Shown piece by piece: positions 54,157-63,872 of a stretch of DNA of 64,000 nucleotides. Within the stretch, counting starts at the first letter, position 1, and each line of letters opens with the position of its first letter. The position numbers were made by a program, and so were the translations under genes. The notes below the pieces were generated by a model. The model worked only from the letters and a program-made list of their open reading frames with translations, was not told the origin of the DNA and made no database searches. The DNA is from Carboxylicivirga sp. M1479 (GTDB lineage: Bacteria; Bacteroidota; Bacteroidia; Bacteroidales; Marinilabiliaceae), in contig NZ_VKDE01000017.1 in NCBI RefSeq assembly GCF_007097485.1, positions 51,283 through 115,282 of the forward strand. The letters are read 5' to 3'.

Positions 54157-57100
54157 ATGAAATCAATTTCTCGATTTTCAGTTAATTATCCCATTACTGT
54201 ATTAATGATTGTGCTAGGCATAATATTGCTTGGAGGCATTTCATTAACCCGCTTAGGAACAGACCTGTTTCCTGATTTACAAAATCCTCGAATATATGCT
54301 GAAGTGGTTTCTGGTGAGCGTTCTCCCGAAGAAATCGAAAAACGTTTTGTTGAGCAGGTTGAGGCTTTAGCAGTTCGACAAAGTGGTGTATTAAACGTAT
54401 CATCAGTTTCTCGTGTTGGATCGGCTATTATAACAGTTGAATATGATTGGGGTAAAGACATTGATGAAGCATTTTTAGATCTTCAAAAAGCTCTTTCGCC
54501 TGTTAACCAGGATGAAGATGTTGAAGAGTTGAATATTTCGCGGTTCGATCCCAATGCATCGGCAGTTATTAAAGCGGCCTTTATCAACGATCAGGTAAAT
54601 GACATGAATGATTTGCGAAAAGTAGCTGAAAATTACATTCGCAATGAGCTCATCCGCATTGACGGAATTGCCGATATTCGTATCTCAGGTGAGGAGGAAG
54701 CTGAAGTGATGATTATCGCTGATCCTCAATTGCTAAAGGCGAATAAAATTACATCAACATCTCTGCTAAATACGATCAATAGTTTTAATCAGAACGTATC
54801 TGGTGGCTCAATCGAAGAAATGGGCCAGCGCTACATCATTAAAGGATTAAGCTCTTTATCGGCGCTTCACGATGTGGAAAACTTGGTGGTAAAACTCAAC
54901 AAAACAAATACCACAACAGAGCAGCAGAATACCATTTCGGACGCAATGCCTGTTTTGCTAAAAGATGTGGCTAAGGTTCGTGTTCTCAATAGAGAACCAG
55001 AAAGTATTGTGCGTTTGAATGGGCAACGCTGCCTGGGCATTTCGGTTTACAAAGAAACCCGCTTTAATACCATTGCCGCTGTTGAAAAACTCGAAGAGGC
55101 CTTTATAGATATTCAAAGACGTATACCTGGATATAAGCTACACGTAGTAAGTAACCAGGGTACATTTATTCAAAGTGCCATTGGCGAGGTGCAAGAAAGT
55201 GCTTTGTATGGTATTATCTTAGCGGTCTTCATTCTGTTTGTATTCTTGCGTCGTTTTGGTGTAACACTTATTGTAAGTCTGGCCATCCCAATTTCTATCA
55301 TAGCCACATTTAACCTCATGTACTTTAATGGACTCACATTAAATATTATGACTTTGGGTGGCTTAGCACTTGGTGCTGGTATGTTGGTGGATAATGCCAT
55401 TGTAGTAGTTGAAAATATTGTACGAAAAATAGAAGAAGGCTTACCCATAAAGCAAGCAGCCATTGAAGGGACATCAGAGGTAGGAGGAGCATTAACAGCT
55501 TCAACCTTAACAACCATTGTGGTGTTTTTACCAATCGTTTACTTGCACGGTGCATCAGGCGAATTGTTTAAAGATCAGGCATGGACGGTAGCATTTTCAC
55601 TTTTATCCTCCTTATTAGTCGCTCTATTGGTAATTCCAGTTCTCAGCACAGCGGTTTTAAAAAAATCAGCCACGTCAAAAACAAAGCCTGCAATCACAAA
55701 AACGGGTTTTACAGCCTATGAAAAGTTCTTAGAAAAGGTGCTTGACGGGCGATATATAGTTTTGTTAGGAGCTTTGATACTTCTGCTTATTACAGGTTTT
55801 ATTCTACCTAAAGTAGGAAGTGAGTTTATGCCTGAAACACAATCAAACGAAGTAACCATTGAAACAGTGTTTCCTGCTGGAACAACGTTAAACCGTACTG
55901 ATGCCACACTCAGTCAGATGGAACAAATGGCCATTGATGCTTTTGGCGATAAGTTAAAGTGGATATACACGCATGCTGGGCCCGAAACATCAGGGGAATC
56001 CATATCTACCAATGAGCAGGGAGAAAATACTGGTTTTATTAAGTTGATACTCAACAGCGATGTGCAGGTCTCTTTCTCTGAAATAGTATCCGTTTTAAAT
56101 GATTTATATGGAGGTATTAGAGATTTGGAAATGCGTTTTGTGCAAGATCAATCAGCCTTACAAACCTTATTGGGAACCGATGAGTCGCCTCTTGTAATTG
56201 AAGTGGAAGATAATAATCGAGAAAACTTAGAGATATCGGCCATGGTGATTGCTGATTATATTCGCCAAAACGGTGAAATATATAATGTAAAAAGTTCTTT
56301 TGAAGATGGAGCACCAGAAGTGAATGTTCAAATTGATCGTGTTCGAGCTGGAATCTTCAATCTAAATGTTTCTACTATAATGTCTAACCTGTCCGATTAT
56401 CTTTCGAAAAAAGACGGTGGGCGAATGGAGCTTAGTGGAGAACTAACCAACATAAAACTGGAAACACCAGATGTACGCCTGAATGAGTTAGCCTCCTTAA
56501 ACATCGGCGATGGAGAACAAGAGGTATTATTATCGGAAGTAAGTACCATTAGTATCGGTAAGGCATCGCGAGAGATCATACGAAATAACCAAAAACGAGT
56601 GATTCGCTTAAGTGCCATGGTTCGCGATGATCGACCTTTTGATCATTTTATTGCAGACTTGAATCAGGCTATTGGGCAGTTGGTGATACAGCCAACATCC
56701 AACATTAAAATATTAGGAGAAGAAGAAAAGCGCAAGGATGCATTCGGGAGTTTGCAGTTTGCACTTATTCTTTCCATTATTCTGGTTTATATGGTAATGG
56801 CTTCTCAGTTTGAGTCATTATTACATCCGTTTACAATCTTACTTACCATACCACTGGCAGGCGTTGGTGCTGTATGGGCGTTTTATTTGCTCGGTCATAC
56901 GTTTAACATCATGGCCTATATTGGAATAGTCATGTTGGCTGGTATTGCCGTTAATGATTCTATCATATTGGTAGATGCCATTAATCAATACAAAAAGGCT
57001 GGGCTTCAATTGAAAGAAGCCGTTATTTCGGCAGGTCAGCAACGTGTACGACCTATTTTAATGACAAGCTTAACCACCATACTGGCCTTGTTACCATTAA

Positions 57101-57246
57101 CAATAGGCTTTGGCGACAGTGCTGCACTTCGAGCCCCAATGGCCATCGCTGTTATTGGCGGATTGCTGACATCCACATTACTTACCTTGGTGGTTATTCC
57201 TTGTGTTTATTATGTGTTCGATCGTTTATTTAATGCCAACAAATAG
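54157..57246 (+). CDS. RND efflux permease (HAE1/CzcA-like)
   Basis: A proton-driven inner-membrane pump of 1,029 residues with 12 helices and two large periplasmic loops. TM4 contains GMLVDNAIVVVENI with the essential Asp. The porter loops include GIADIRISGEEEAEVMI and VNVQIDRVRAGIFNLNV. The order SISRFSVNYPITVLMIVLG is the standard N-terminus. The next gene, a longer paralogue fused to an ABC ATPase, starts 11 bases downstream, so the two should form hetero-oligomers. The substrate is unknown. Confidence 0.94.
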   Translation: MKSISRFSVNYPITVLMIVLGIILLGGISLTRLGTDLFPDLQNPRIYAEVVSGERSPEEIEKRFVEQVEALAVRQSGVLNVSSVSRVGSAIITVEYDWGKDIDEAFLDLQKALSPVNQDEDVEELNISRFDPNASAVIKAAFINDQVNDMNDLRKVAENYIRNELIRIDGIADIRISGEEEAEVMIIADPQLLKANKITSTSLLNTINSFNQNVSGGSIEEMGQRYIIKGLSSLSALHDVENLVVKLNKTNTTTEQQNTISDAMPVLLKDVAKVRVLNREPESIVRLNGQRCLGISVYKETRFNTIAAVEKLEEAFIDIQRRIPGYKLHVVSNQGTFIQSAIGEVQESALYGIILAVFILFVFLRRFGVTLIVSLAIPISIIATFNLMYFNGLTLNIMTLGGLALGAGMLVDNAIVVVENIVRKIEEGLPIKQAAIEGTSEVGGALTASTLTTIVVFLPIVYLHGASGELFKDQAWTVAFSLLSSLLVALLVIPVLSTAVLKKSATSKTKPAITKTGFTAYEKFLEKVLDGRYIVLLGALILLLITGFILPKVGSEFMPETQSNEVTIETVFPAGTTLNRTDATLSQMEQMAIDAFGDKLKWIYTHAGPETSGESISTNEQGENTGFIKLILNSDVQVSFSEIVSVLNDLYGGIRDLEMRFVQDQSALQTLLGTDESPLVIEVEDNNRENLEISAMVIADYIRQNGEIYNVKSSFEDGAPEVNVQIDRVRAGIFNLNVSTIMSNLSDYLSKKDGGRMELSGELTNIKLETPDVRLNELASLNIGDGEQEVLLSEVSTISIGKASREIIRNNQKRVIRLSAMVRDDRPFDHFIADLNQAIGQLVIQPTSNIKILGEEEKRKDAFGSLQFALILSIILVYMVMASQFESLLHPFTILLTIPLAGVGAVWAFYLLGHTFNIMAYIGIVMLAGIAVNDSIILVDAINQYKKAGLQLKEAVISAGQQRVRPILMTSLTTILALLPLTIGFGDSAALRAPMAIAVIGGLLTSTLLTLVVIPCVYYVFDRLFNANK

Positions 57247-57257
57247 GACTGACTTGT

Positions 57258-60200
57258 ATGAAAGAATTAATAAATAGAAAAGTACTTGTCAGCATGCTTT
57301 TTATAGCGCTTACAATGTTGGGCTTGATTTCATATCGCCAACTATCGTTTGAGCTATTACCCAACACCGACTATCCGCTTTTGTTTGTACAGGTTCGAGC
57401 TAGTACTCAACTCGATCCTAAACACATGGAGCAGGAGGGGGCTATCCCAATTGAAGGGCTTATCAGCACCATGGATGGGATCGAAAAGATTGAAACACGC
57501 GTTCGACCAGGCCAAGCCATGATAATGGTTTTCTTAACGCGCGAAGCGGATGTGAAGTACAGTTATCTCAAACTAATTGAGAAAGTTGAGGGTGCAGGTA
57601 GTGTGTTGCCCGAAACCATGTTAGCACAAGTATTTAAGGCCGATGTTGACCAGTTCAACAGTGAATTTATGATCATTCAGGTGCGAGGAGAAGGTGGTGT
57701 TGATCGTATCCGAAACCTGATTGAGCAAGATATAAAAGCGCAGTTGGAAAGTGTGGATGGCGTATCATCTGTGCAAATTTCTGGTGGTCGCCAAAAAACA
57801 GTTGAAATTGTTTGTCGTCAGGATGTATTAGACAGTTATGGTTTGACATCAGGTCGAATCAGGCAGCTTATTTCATCAGGACAAAATGAGAAGGTATTTG
57901 CTGGGAAAGTAATAGATGGTCAAAAGCATTATTTTGTTACTGCAGAAGCCGATTACAAACGCCTTAGCGATATTGAAAACATTGTGGTTAAAGCTGATGG
58001 TCCAGTCTTACTAAAGGATGTCGCTAAAATCAGCCTCAGTGTTAAGGAAGATGATTCATACAGCCGTATTAACGGTCTGGAAGCAGTTTCTGTATCCATA
58101 GCAAAAGATGCGCAGGTGAACATGATTAATCTCTCGGATAACACCTTGCAGTTAATTGAGCAGATTAATACCAATTATAAGTCTAAAGGTATAGAATTAG
58201 TAGTGGTTTCTAACCAGGCTGAAACCATGGAGAGTAACCTTGATTCAATTATTGAGTTGGCCTTTATTGGTGGTATCCTGGCTATTTTTGTCTTATGGAT
58301 ATTCCTAAATAATATACCGCTGGTTGGTATGGTAATGTTATCGGTTCCATTATCAGTATATGGAGCATTTAACTTTTTCTTTGCCACAGATATTTCCATC
58401 AATGTACTAACCTTGGTGGGCTTAGCATTGGCCATTGGTATGCTGCTCGATAATAGCGTGGTAGTAATGGAGAATATCTACCGTGTGGCTTCAAGCGGAC
58501 GTTACAGTGGCGAAGAAAGCGTAATAAGGGGCACAAAGGAAGTTTGGCGATCGGTAACTGCTACTACACTGACAACCATTTCGGTATTCCTGCCTTTTGT
58601 TTTTTCCGAGCAAACCATGTTTCGCGAAATAGCCAAACACATAAGTGTTTCCATAATCTCAACACTACTAGTTTCATTATTGGTGGCTTTAATATTAATT
58701 CCCATGTTATCACACTTATTCTTATCGGGGATTATCAAGCATCGCATTGAAGCATTGGAAAAGTTGGATTTGCATAATAAAATGGTTCAGTACTACATTT
58801 TACTATTGAAAGCGACTCTAAGAAAACCTGCCGTAACCATCATTGGTATCATGCTGGTTTTTTTTGTTGTTTTAATCGTTAGTATCGGATTAAGTATTTC
58901 TACTCAGCAAGAGGCTGAAACAACCGAATTTAGTATTTCGGTTGAAATGTCGTCAGGCTCCATGTTAAGCAACACTGATAAGGTGGTTCGCGAGATAGAA
59001 ACTCGACTAGAATCTTTAGCTGAGAAAGAAGATGTACTCAGTAAAGTGTATGAAGACAATGCCAGTGTATCCGTTACTTTAGTTGATGATTATAAGAAAA
59101 TAGCGAAACGAACAATTCCGTCAATAAAAGCAGACATTCTGGAGCGCATTAGTGAAGTCGATGGTGGTGAAATTAGTTTATCGCAAAGTTCAACGGCTGC
59201 CATGGGAGGTAGTAGGGGTTTTGGCTCCAACCCAGGCATGGGCATGATGATGTTTTTGGGTCTTGGGGAACAGGAAGAAAAGGTGGTGATTAAGGGAGAG
59301 GATTACGATCAAATGTTATTAGTGGCCAATGATGTTAAGTATTATTTGGAAAATGAAATAGATAACCTCCAAAGAGTACGTATTTCTGCTTCAAATAAAC
59401 GGCCTGAAGTGCATTTAGGAATGGATGCTTTTCTAATGGGTTTATTTAATATATCGCCATCCAATGTTGTTTCAGAGCTATCTTCCTTTCGATCTGAAGT
59501 TAGTTCGGGTGGCGAGCTAAAAGTTGGCACAGAAACCTATGACATTGTACTAAAAACGGTAGAGGATGAAAACTTGAGTGATCAAGCGCCAAAAACCATG
59601 GGTGATTTGCAAAAGATGAACATTACTACCAATCAAAGCACTGTTGTGCCTTTACGCGATTTTTCGGAGATAAATTATGCTTCAGGGCGTACCGAAATAT
59701 TACGGGTTAATCAGGAAAAACAGATTGAGGTAAGCTACCGTTTTACGGATGAAGTGAACAACTCAACAACTTTATTGGAGGATGCACGGGCACAGGTGGA
59801 TGATTTGGTTGCTTCTATTCCTATTTCTTCTAAGGTATCTTTAAAAGTGATTCATGAAGAGGACATGTTTGCCGAATTCAAGTTCCTCGGATTAATAGGC
59901 CTATTGCTGGTGTTCATGATATTAGCATCTGTTTTTGAGTCACTCACAGCGCCCGTAATCATGCTTTTTTCAGTTCCTCTGGCGGCAATAGGCTCTTTGT
60001 TGGCTTTAGTGCTTACTGGTAATTCAATTATTAATATCAACACCTTTATTGGCTTTCTCATTCTCTTGGGTGTTGTAGTCAATAATGGCATACTGCTAAT
60101 CGATTATTCAAGGCAGCTACGCCGCGATGGCTATAATTACAGCAGGGCTATCATGCAGGCTGGAATTTCTCGTATTAGACCAATATTAATAACAGCTATA

Positions 60201-61991
60201 ACTACCATTATTGCCATGATGCCTTTAGCACTTGGTAAGTCGGAGTATGTTGGAATATTGGGTGCGCCATTTGCCATTACCGTGGTTGGAGGTTTAAGCT
60301 TTAGCACAATCTTAACCTTGGTATTTATGCCAACATTCGCATTTGGTTTGGATTCAGCCTTAAGTTGGTTGCGTGGCTTAAGCATTTGGTTAAAACTATT
60401 AATCTACTTTTTATGGGCTGCGGCATTATTGGCTGTCTATTTTTTTGCGGATGCTTCCTTTGCCTGGCAAATGTTATATGGCGTTCTGATTATTAGTGGA
60501 GTGCCAGCTGTCGTCTATTTTGTTAAAAGCTCATTACGAATGGCTAAATCAAGCCTCGTAAAGGACGACGAAATGGTCAATATTACCATTCGTAATTTGG
60601 TAAAAGTGTACGATAGAGATAGCCGTTTTGTTCGTGAACTGAAAGCGCGAAAACATAAATTAGGAGTGCTTAAGGGAAAAACCACTTTATCCAACAAAAT
60701 GCTATTAAAGCAAATGGTTTGGCAATTGCCTTTGATTGCCTTTATGGTTTATTACACCTGGTGGTATCTCGATTCAGTTGTTTGGGGTTTAACCTTTTCA
60801 ATTATCAACTACTTTATTGCCCTAAAAGTATACAATAGTTGGGCCTATTTTTGGAGACAACATAAACCGTTAAAGGTGGCAGGCAAGTGGGATAGAAGAA
60901 TGTTAACTACCATTCGGTTCGCTTATCCGCTTTTGGCATCTCTTTTAATTGTGTACCGATGGGATGCCATGGTGCTAGCCATTGTTATGGCTGTTTTATC
61001 ATATCTGTTATTAATATTAATCTCATCAGGAACCAAACTTAAAAGGGACCAATTAAACATTGAACGTATTACTGGACGCTTTGCAGGATGGCGCAGAACG
61101 TATTATCGCATGTTGCGCGGAATACCTGGTGTTGGCAAGCAAAAAGTACCTTTCAAAGCTTTAAAAGGTGTCTCGCTTGAGATAAAAACTGGTATGATTG
61201 GTTTGTTAGGGCCTAATGGTGCTGGAAAAACAACCTTGATGCGCATAATTTGCGGCATACTTGAGCAAAGTTATGGTAAGGTATACATCAATGGATTTGA
61301 TACGGCAGAGCATCGCGAAGAATTACAAGGAATAATTGGATATCTGCCACAGGAGTTTGGCACCTATGAAAACATGACGGCTTATGAATTTCTAGATTAT
61401 CAAGCCATAGTTCGAGGAATATCAGATGAAACCATACGGAAAGAACGTTTGGAATATGTGCTGCAATCAGTGCATATGTGGGAAAGGCGTGATGATAAAA
61501 TAGGTGCATTTTCGGGCGGTATGAAGCAACGTATTGGCATTGCAATGATATTATTGCATCTTCCCAAGATTTTGGTGGTCGATGAGCCAACAGCAGGATT
61601 AGACCCACGCGAACGTATTCGCTTTAGAAACCTACTGGTTGAGTTAAGCCGTGAAAGAATAGTCTTGTTTTCAACTCATATTATCGAAGATATTTCGAAC
61701 TCTTGTAATCAGGTGGCGGTAATGCGCAAAGGCGAGTTGAAGTATTGGGGTGAACCATCTGACATGGTTCAGGTAGCCAACGGTAGAGTATGGCAATTTG
61801 ATGTGCAGGCCGCAGATTTTGAAACGGTAAATAAGCAATTTATTATTGTCCATCACATGCGCGATGGGGAGATGATTCGCGTTCGCTGTTTGTCCAATGA
61901 GCAACCTGTAAATGATGCAATAGAAGTTAATGCAGTGTTGGAAGATGCCTACATTTGGTTGTTAAAAGATAATTCTGAAGAAAATGAATAA
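57258..61991 (+). CDS. RND permease fused to an ABC ATPase with a membrane insertion
   Basis: A single 1,577-residue frame. Residues 1-1035 are a full RND pump (SYRQLSFELLPNTDYP; TM4 GMLLDNSVVVMENI with the Asp; 12 helices). Two more helices (1040-1085) precede residues 1106-1118, MVNITIRNLVKVY, the first strand of an ABC nucleotide-binding domain. The rest of that domain resumes at about 1297 (KVPFKALKGVSLEI): Walker A GPNGAGKTT (1318-1326), signature FSGGMKQRIGIAMIL, Walker B LVVDEPTAGLDPRERIRF, H-loop STHI. Compared with the stand-alone ATPase at 47119, about 175 residues with four predicted helices interrupt the domain between its first two strands. The following ABC-2 permease overlaps by 8 bases. 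No stop or frameshift is seen. Confidence 0.9.
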   Translation: MKELINRKVLVSMLFIALTMLGLISYRQLSFELLPNTDYPLLFVQVRASTQLDPKHMEQEGAIPIEGLISTMDGIEKIETRVRPGQAMIMVFLTREADVKYSYLKLIEKVEGAGSVLPETMLAQVFKADVDQFNSEFMIIQVRGEGGVDRIRNLIEQDIKAQLESVDGVSSVQISGGRQKTVEIVCRQDVLDSYGLTSGRIRQLISSGQNEKVFAGKVIDGQKHYFVTAEADYKRLSDIENIVVKADGPVLLKDVAKISLSVKEDDSYSRINGLEAVSVSIAKDAQVNMINLSDNTLQLIEQINTNYKSKGIELVVVSNQAETMESNLDSIIELAFIGGILAIFVLWIFLNNIPLVGMVMLSVPLSVYGAFNFFFATDISINVLTLVGLALAIGMLLDNSVVVMENIYRVASSGRYSGEESVIRGTKEVWRSVTATTLTTISVFLPFVFSEQTMFREIAKHISVSIISTLLVSLLVALILIPMLSHLFLSGIIKHRIEALEKLDLHNKMVQYYILLLKATLRKPAVTIIGIMLVFFVVLIVSIGLSISTQQEAETTEFSISVEMSSGSMLSNTDKVVREIETRLESLAEKEDVLSKVYEDNASVSVTLVDDYKKIAKRTIPSIKADILERISEVDGGEISLSQSSTAAMGGSRGFGSNPGMGMMMFLGLGEQEEKVVIKGEDYDQMLLVANDVKYYLENEIDNLQRVRISASNKRPEVHLGMDAFLMGLFNISPSNVVSELSSFRSEVSSGGELKVGTETYDIVLKTVEDENLSDQAPKTMGDLQKMNITTNQSTVVPLRDFSEINYASGRTEILRVNQEKQIEVSYRFTDEVNNSTTLLEDARAQVDDLVASIPISSKVSLKVIHEEDMFAEFKFLGLIGLLLVFMILASVFESLTAPVIMLFSVPLAAIGSLLALVLTGNSIININTFIGFLILLGVVVNNGILLIDYSRQLRRDGYNYSRAIMQAGISRIRPILITAITTIIAMMPLALGKSEYVGILGAPFAITVVGGLSFSTILTLVFMPTFAFGLDSALSWLRGLSIWLKLLIYFLWAAALLAVYFFADASFAWQMLYGVLIISGVPAVVYFVKSSLRMAKSSLVKDDEMVNITIRNLVKVYDRDSRFVRELKARKHKLGVLKGKTTLSNKMLLKQMVWQLPLIAFMVYYTWWYLDSVVWGLTFSIINYFIALKVYNSWAYFWRQHKPLKVAGKWDRRMLTTIRFAYPLLASLLIVYRWDAMVLAIVMAVLSYLLLILISSGTKLKRDQLNIERITGRFAGWRRTYYRMLRGIPGVGKQKVPFKALKGVSLEIKTGMIGLLGPNGAGKTTLMRIICGILEQSYGKVYINGFDTAEHREELQGIIGYLPQEFGTYENMTAYEFLDYQAIVRGISDETIRKERLEYVLQSVHMWERRDDKIGAFSGGMKQRIGIAMILLHLPKILVVDEPTAGLDPRERIRFRNLLVELSRERIVLFSTHIIEDISNSCNQVAVMRKGELKYWGEPSDMVQVANGRVWQFDVQAADFETVNKQFIIVHHMRDGEMIRVRCLSNEQPVNDAIEVNAVLEDAYIWLLKDNSEENE

Positions 61992-62709
61992 ATCAAATAT
62001 AATAAGCCCTTCAAAAATTCGATTACTTTTTAAGTTTATCAAGTATAACTTAAAAATCGTATTCGGAAACAAGTTTGTTTATTTCTTAGGTGCTTCACTC
62101 ATCTTTTACCTATTAATTAGTTCCATTAGTTTGTTTGCTGCCGATAGTGTCAGTGTACACGGAGTTTATTATCAATTAATGTTTCCAGCATTTCTACTCG
62201 TGTTTTTTCCAACTACCTATGGTATACAAAACGATGAAGATGCCCGCATTTTAGAAATTCTCTTTGGCATACCCAATTATCGCTACAAAATATGGCTTGT
62301 TCGTCTTGTAATGGCCTTTTTTATGGTGTTTTGGTTTATATTTTTAATGGCTATACTCAGTAATTTGTTACTAATAAGCATACCTGTATGGGAGATGACA
62401 TTGCGATTGATGGTTCCTGTTATGCTCTTTGGTATGTTGGGCTTTTTCTTTAGTACGGTGGTTAAAAATGGTAACGGAACGGCTGTGGTTGTTGTAATAA
62501 TTGGCTTAATAATATGGTTTATAAGTGCTTTTATTGAAAATAGTTCGTGGAATGTATTTTTAAACCCCTTTAATTTGCCATCAGGCATGACCGAAACGGT
62601 ATGGGTAAATGTTGTTCAAAAGCACATTCGCACTTGGCTAGTAGTGGCCCTTGTTGCAGGACTCTGGGGCTTACTAAATCTTCAGAACAGAGAGAAGTTT
62701 ATTAAATAA
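61984..62709 (+). CDS. ABC-2 permease, small
   Basis: 241 residues with about six helices (FVYFLGASLIFYLLISSISL, LMFPAFLLVFFPTTYGIQ, VRLVMAFFMVFWFIFLMAIL, LFGMLGFFFSTVV, GTAVVVVIIGLIIWFISAF and WLVVALVAGLWGLLNL). The NDEDARILEILFGIPNYRYKIWL segment is the usual ABC-2 cytoplasmic loop that docks on the ATPase. The start overlaps the end of the RND-ABC fusion, so it should be the membrane partner of that fused ATPase. The last gene of the operon. Confidence 0.9.
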   Translation: MNKSNIISPSKIRLLFKFIKYNLKIVFGNKFVYFLGASLIFYLLISSISLFAADSVSVHGVYYQLMFPAFLLVFFPTTYGIQNDEDARILEILFGIPNYRYKIWLVRLVMAFFMVFWFIFLMAILSNLLLISIPVWEMTLRLMVPVMLFGMLGFFFSTVVKNGNGTAVVVVIIGLIIWFISAFIENSSWNVFLNPFNLPSGMTETVWVNVVQKHIRTWLVVALVAGLWGLLNLQNREKFIK

Positions 62710-62717
62710 GAGAGCAT

Positions 62718-62745
62718 AAAAAAAGCGCCTATTGGGCGCTTTTTT
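62718..62745 (+). terminator. Terminator of the ABC-RND operon (bidirectional)
   Basis: AAAAAAGCGCC (62718-62728), a short loop and GGCGCTTTTTT (62735-62745). The HTH gene on the other strand ends 20 bases further on. Confidence 0.9.
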
Positions 62746-62765
62746 CTAATATATAATTATAAACA

Positions 62766-63035
62766 TTAACTCTGAGCAACAGGCTTACTGCCTTTTAGAA
62801 TGTTGCGGGCCATTTCCAGGATAGTTGTGTCATCCAATTCAACAATACCGCCGTCGGGTCCTTGTTCAAGATGTATCCCTACACTCTTCCCTCGATCATA
62901 GTTGGCTCCGCCAAAGTAATTTCTTACAGTTTCTACGTCGAGGTTTAACTCATCGGCAATCGTGTGAATGCTTCCATCAGGCAGACTATCCTTAATCTTC
63001 CTGAGCTGATTAAATGTGATTGTTGTTGTACTCAT
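62766..63035 (-). CDS. Small conserved HTH DNA-binding protein
   Basis: An 89-residue protein with a helix-turn-helix at 17-42 (DGSIHTIADELNLDVETVRNYFG) and a conserved C-terminal stretch (GIHLEQGPDGGIVELDDTTILEMARNIL). I know this protein as a widely conserved Bacteroidota family annotated only as DNA-binding. Its targets and role are unknown. Convergent with the transport operon and sharing its terminator. Confidence 0.85.
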   Translation of the reverse strand: MSTTTITFNQLRKIKDSLPDGSIHTIADELNLDVETVRNYFGGANYDRGKSVGIHLEQGPDGGIVELDDTTILEMARNILKGSKPVAQS

Positions 63036-63284
63036 ATTGATATGGTTTAATAGTAAATATAAGTCTGTAATAAAAATAGAAAATTTTATCGAATATTAAA
63101 ATTTAGATGACCTTAATTGTCTCAGAATGCTTAAGTTTTAATGTTTATTTAACCTCTATTTTGATAATTTTACTTAAGCAAAGCCTTTTAAAAAGGGAAC
63201 TAAAACTTGGAAGCTTCTTGCTGGAATATTTAATTCGAATTTGTTATTTTTAATGTTTCTAAATAAATCATTAAAAATTAGATT

Positions 63285-63716
63285 ATGGCAACAATTAATC
63301 CGTATGTAACATTTCAAAATGGTTGTGAAGAAGCCTTTAACTTTTATAAAAAGGTGTTTGGTGGAGACTTTGAATATATTGGCCGATTTAAAGACATGCC
63401 AGCTGAGTTTAAAGTGCCTGACTCAGAGGTAGAAAAAATAATGCATATTTCACTTCGTATTAGTAAAGATACGGTGTTGATGGGTAGTGATTCGTCTGCA
63501 GCATTTGGTCCACCTGTAAAAGTGGGAAATAACATTTCTATATCGATTAATACAGAGTCCGAATCAGAAGCAAAAGACCTATTTAAGGGATTAGCCAATG
63601 ATGGCCAAGTTAATATGCCTTTGGAAAAAACCTTTTGGGGCTCACTTTTTGGTGTATTAACCGATCAGTATGGCATTAATTGGATGGTTAACTACGATTA
63701 TGAGCAAAGCAAATAG
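63285..63716 (+). CDS. VOC superfamily (PhnB-like) protein
   Basis: A 143-residue cytoplasmic protein with the start ATINPYVTFQNGCEEAFNFYKKVFGG and end FWGSLFGVLTDQYGINWMVNYD typical of the PhnB/3-demethylubiquinone-methyltransferase-like VOC group. The usual metal-binding His/Glu pattern is only partly visible, so enzymatic function is uncertain. Monocistronic. Confidence 0.9.
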   Translation: MATINPYVTFQNGCEEAFNFYKKVFGGDFEYIGRFKDMPAEFKVPDSEVEKIMHISLRISKDTVLMGSDSSAAFGPPVKVGNNISISINTESESEAKDLFKGLANDGQVNMPLEKTFWGSLFGVLTDQYGINWMVNYDYEQSK

Positions 63717-63725
63717 TAAATCAAA

Positions 63726-63872
63726 CTATTTTTGATTGATAAGAGCATCTTCAATAATTTCATTTGTTGATGCTTTTGTTGTTTCTAATGGCAGACTAAC
63801 GCTAAATATTGAACCTTGGCCAACTTTTGATTCAACATTAATGGTTCCCTTAAGCGTCTCAATAGTCAAACC
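63726..63872 (-). pseudogene. 3' remnant of a sensor histidine kinase gene
   Basis: On the minus strand 48 codons encode the end of an HATPase_c domain: GLTIETLKGTINVESKVGQG followed by SIFSVSLPLE, the G2 box and last strands, then a short acidic tail and TAG. Upstream of the Gly codon at 63872 an in-frame TAA appears and kinase homology ends, where the IS-like sequence starts. The kinase has been disrupted. Confidence 0.8.

Noticed and set aside
54186..60385. Many 60-115-codon frames antisense to the RND genes
   Set aside because: They are mirror frames of codon-biased membrane protein genes, without conserved content or start context.
60000..61200. Frameshift or missed stop joining separate RND and ABC genes
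   Set aside because: The frame is continuous, the linker is membrane-like rather than random, and the ABC first strand lies upstream of the insert, which two accidentally joined genes would not give.
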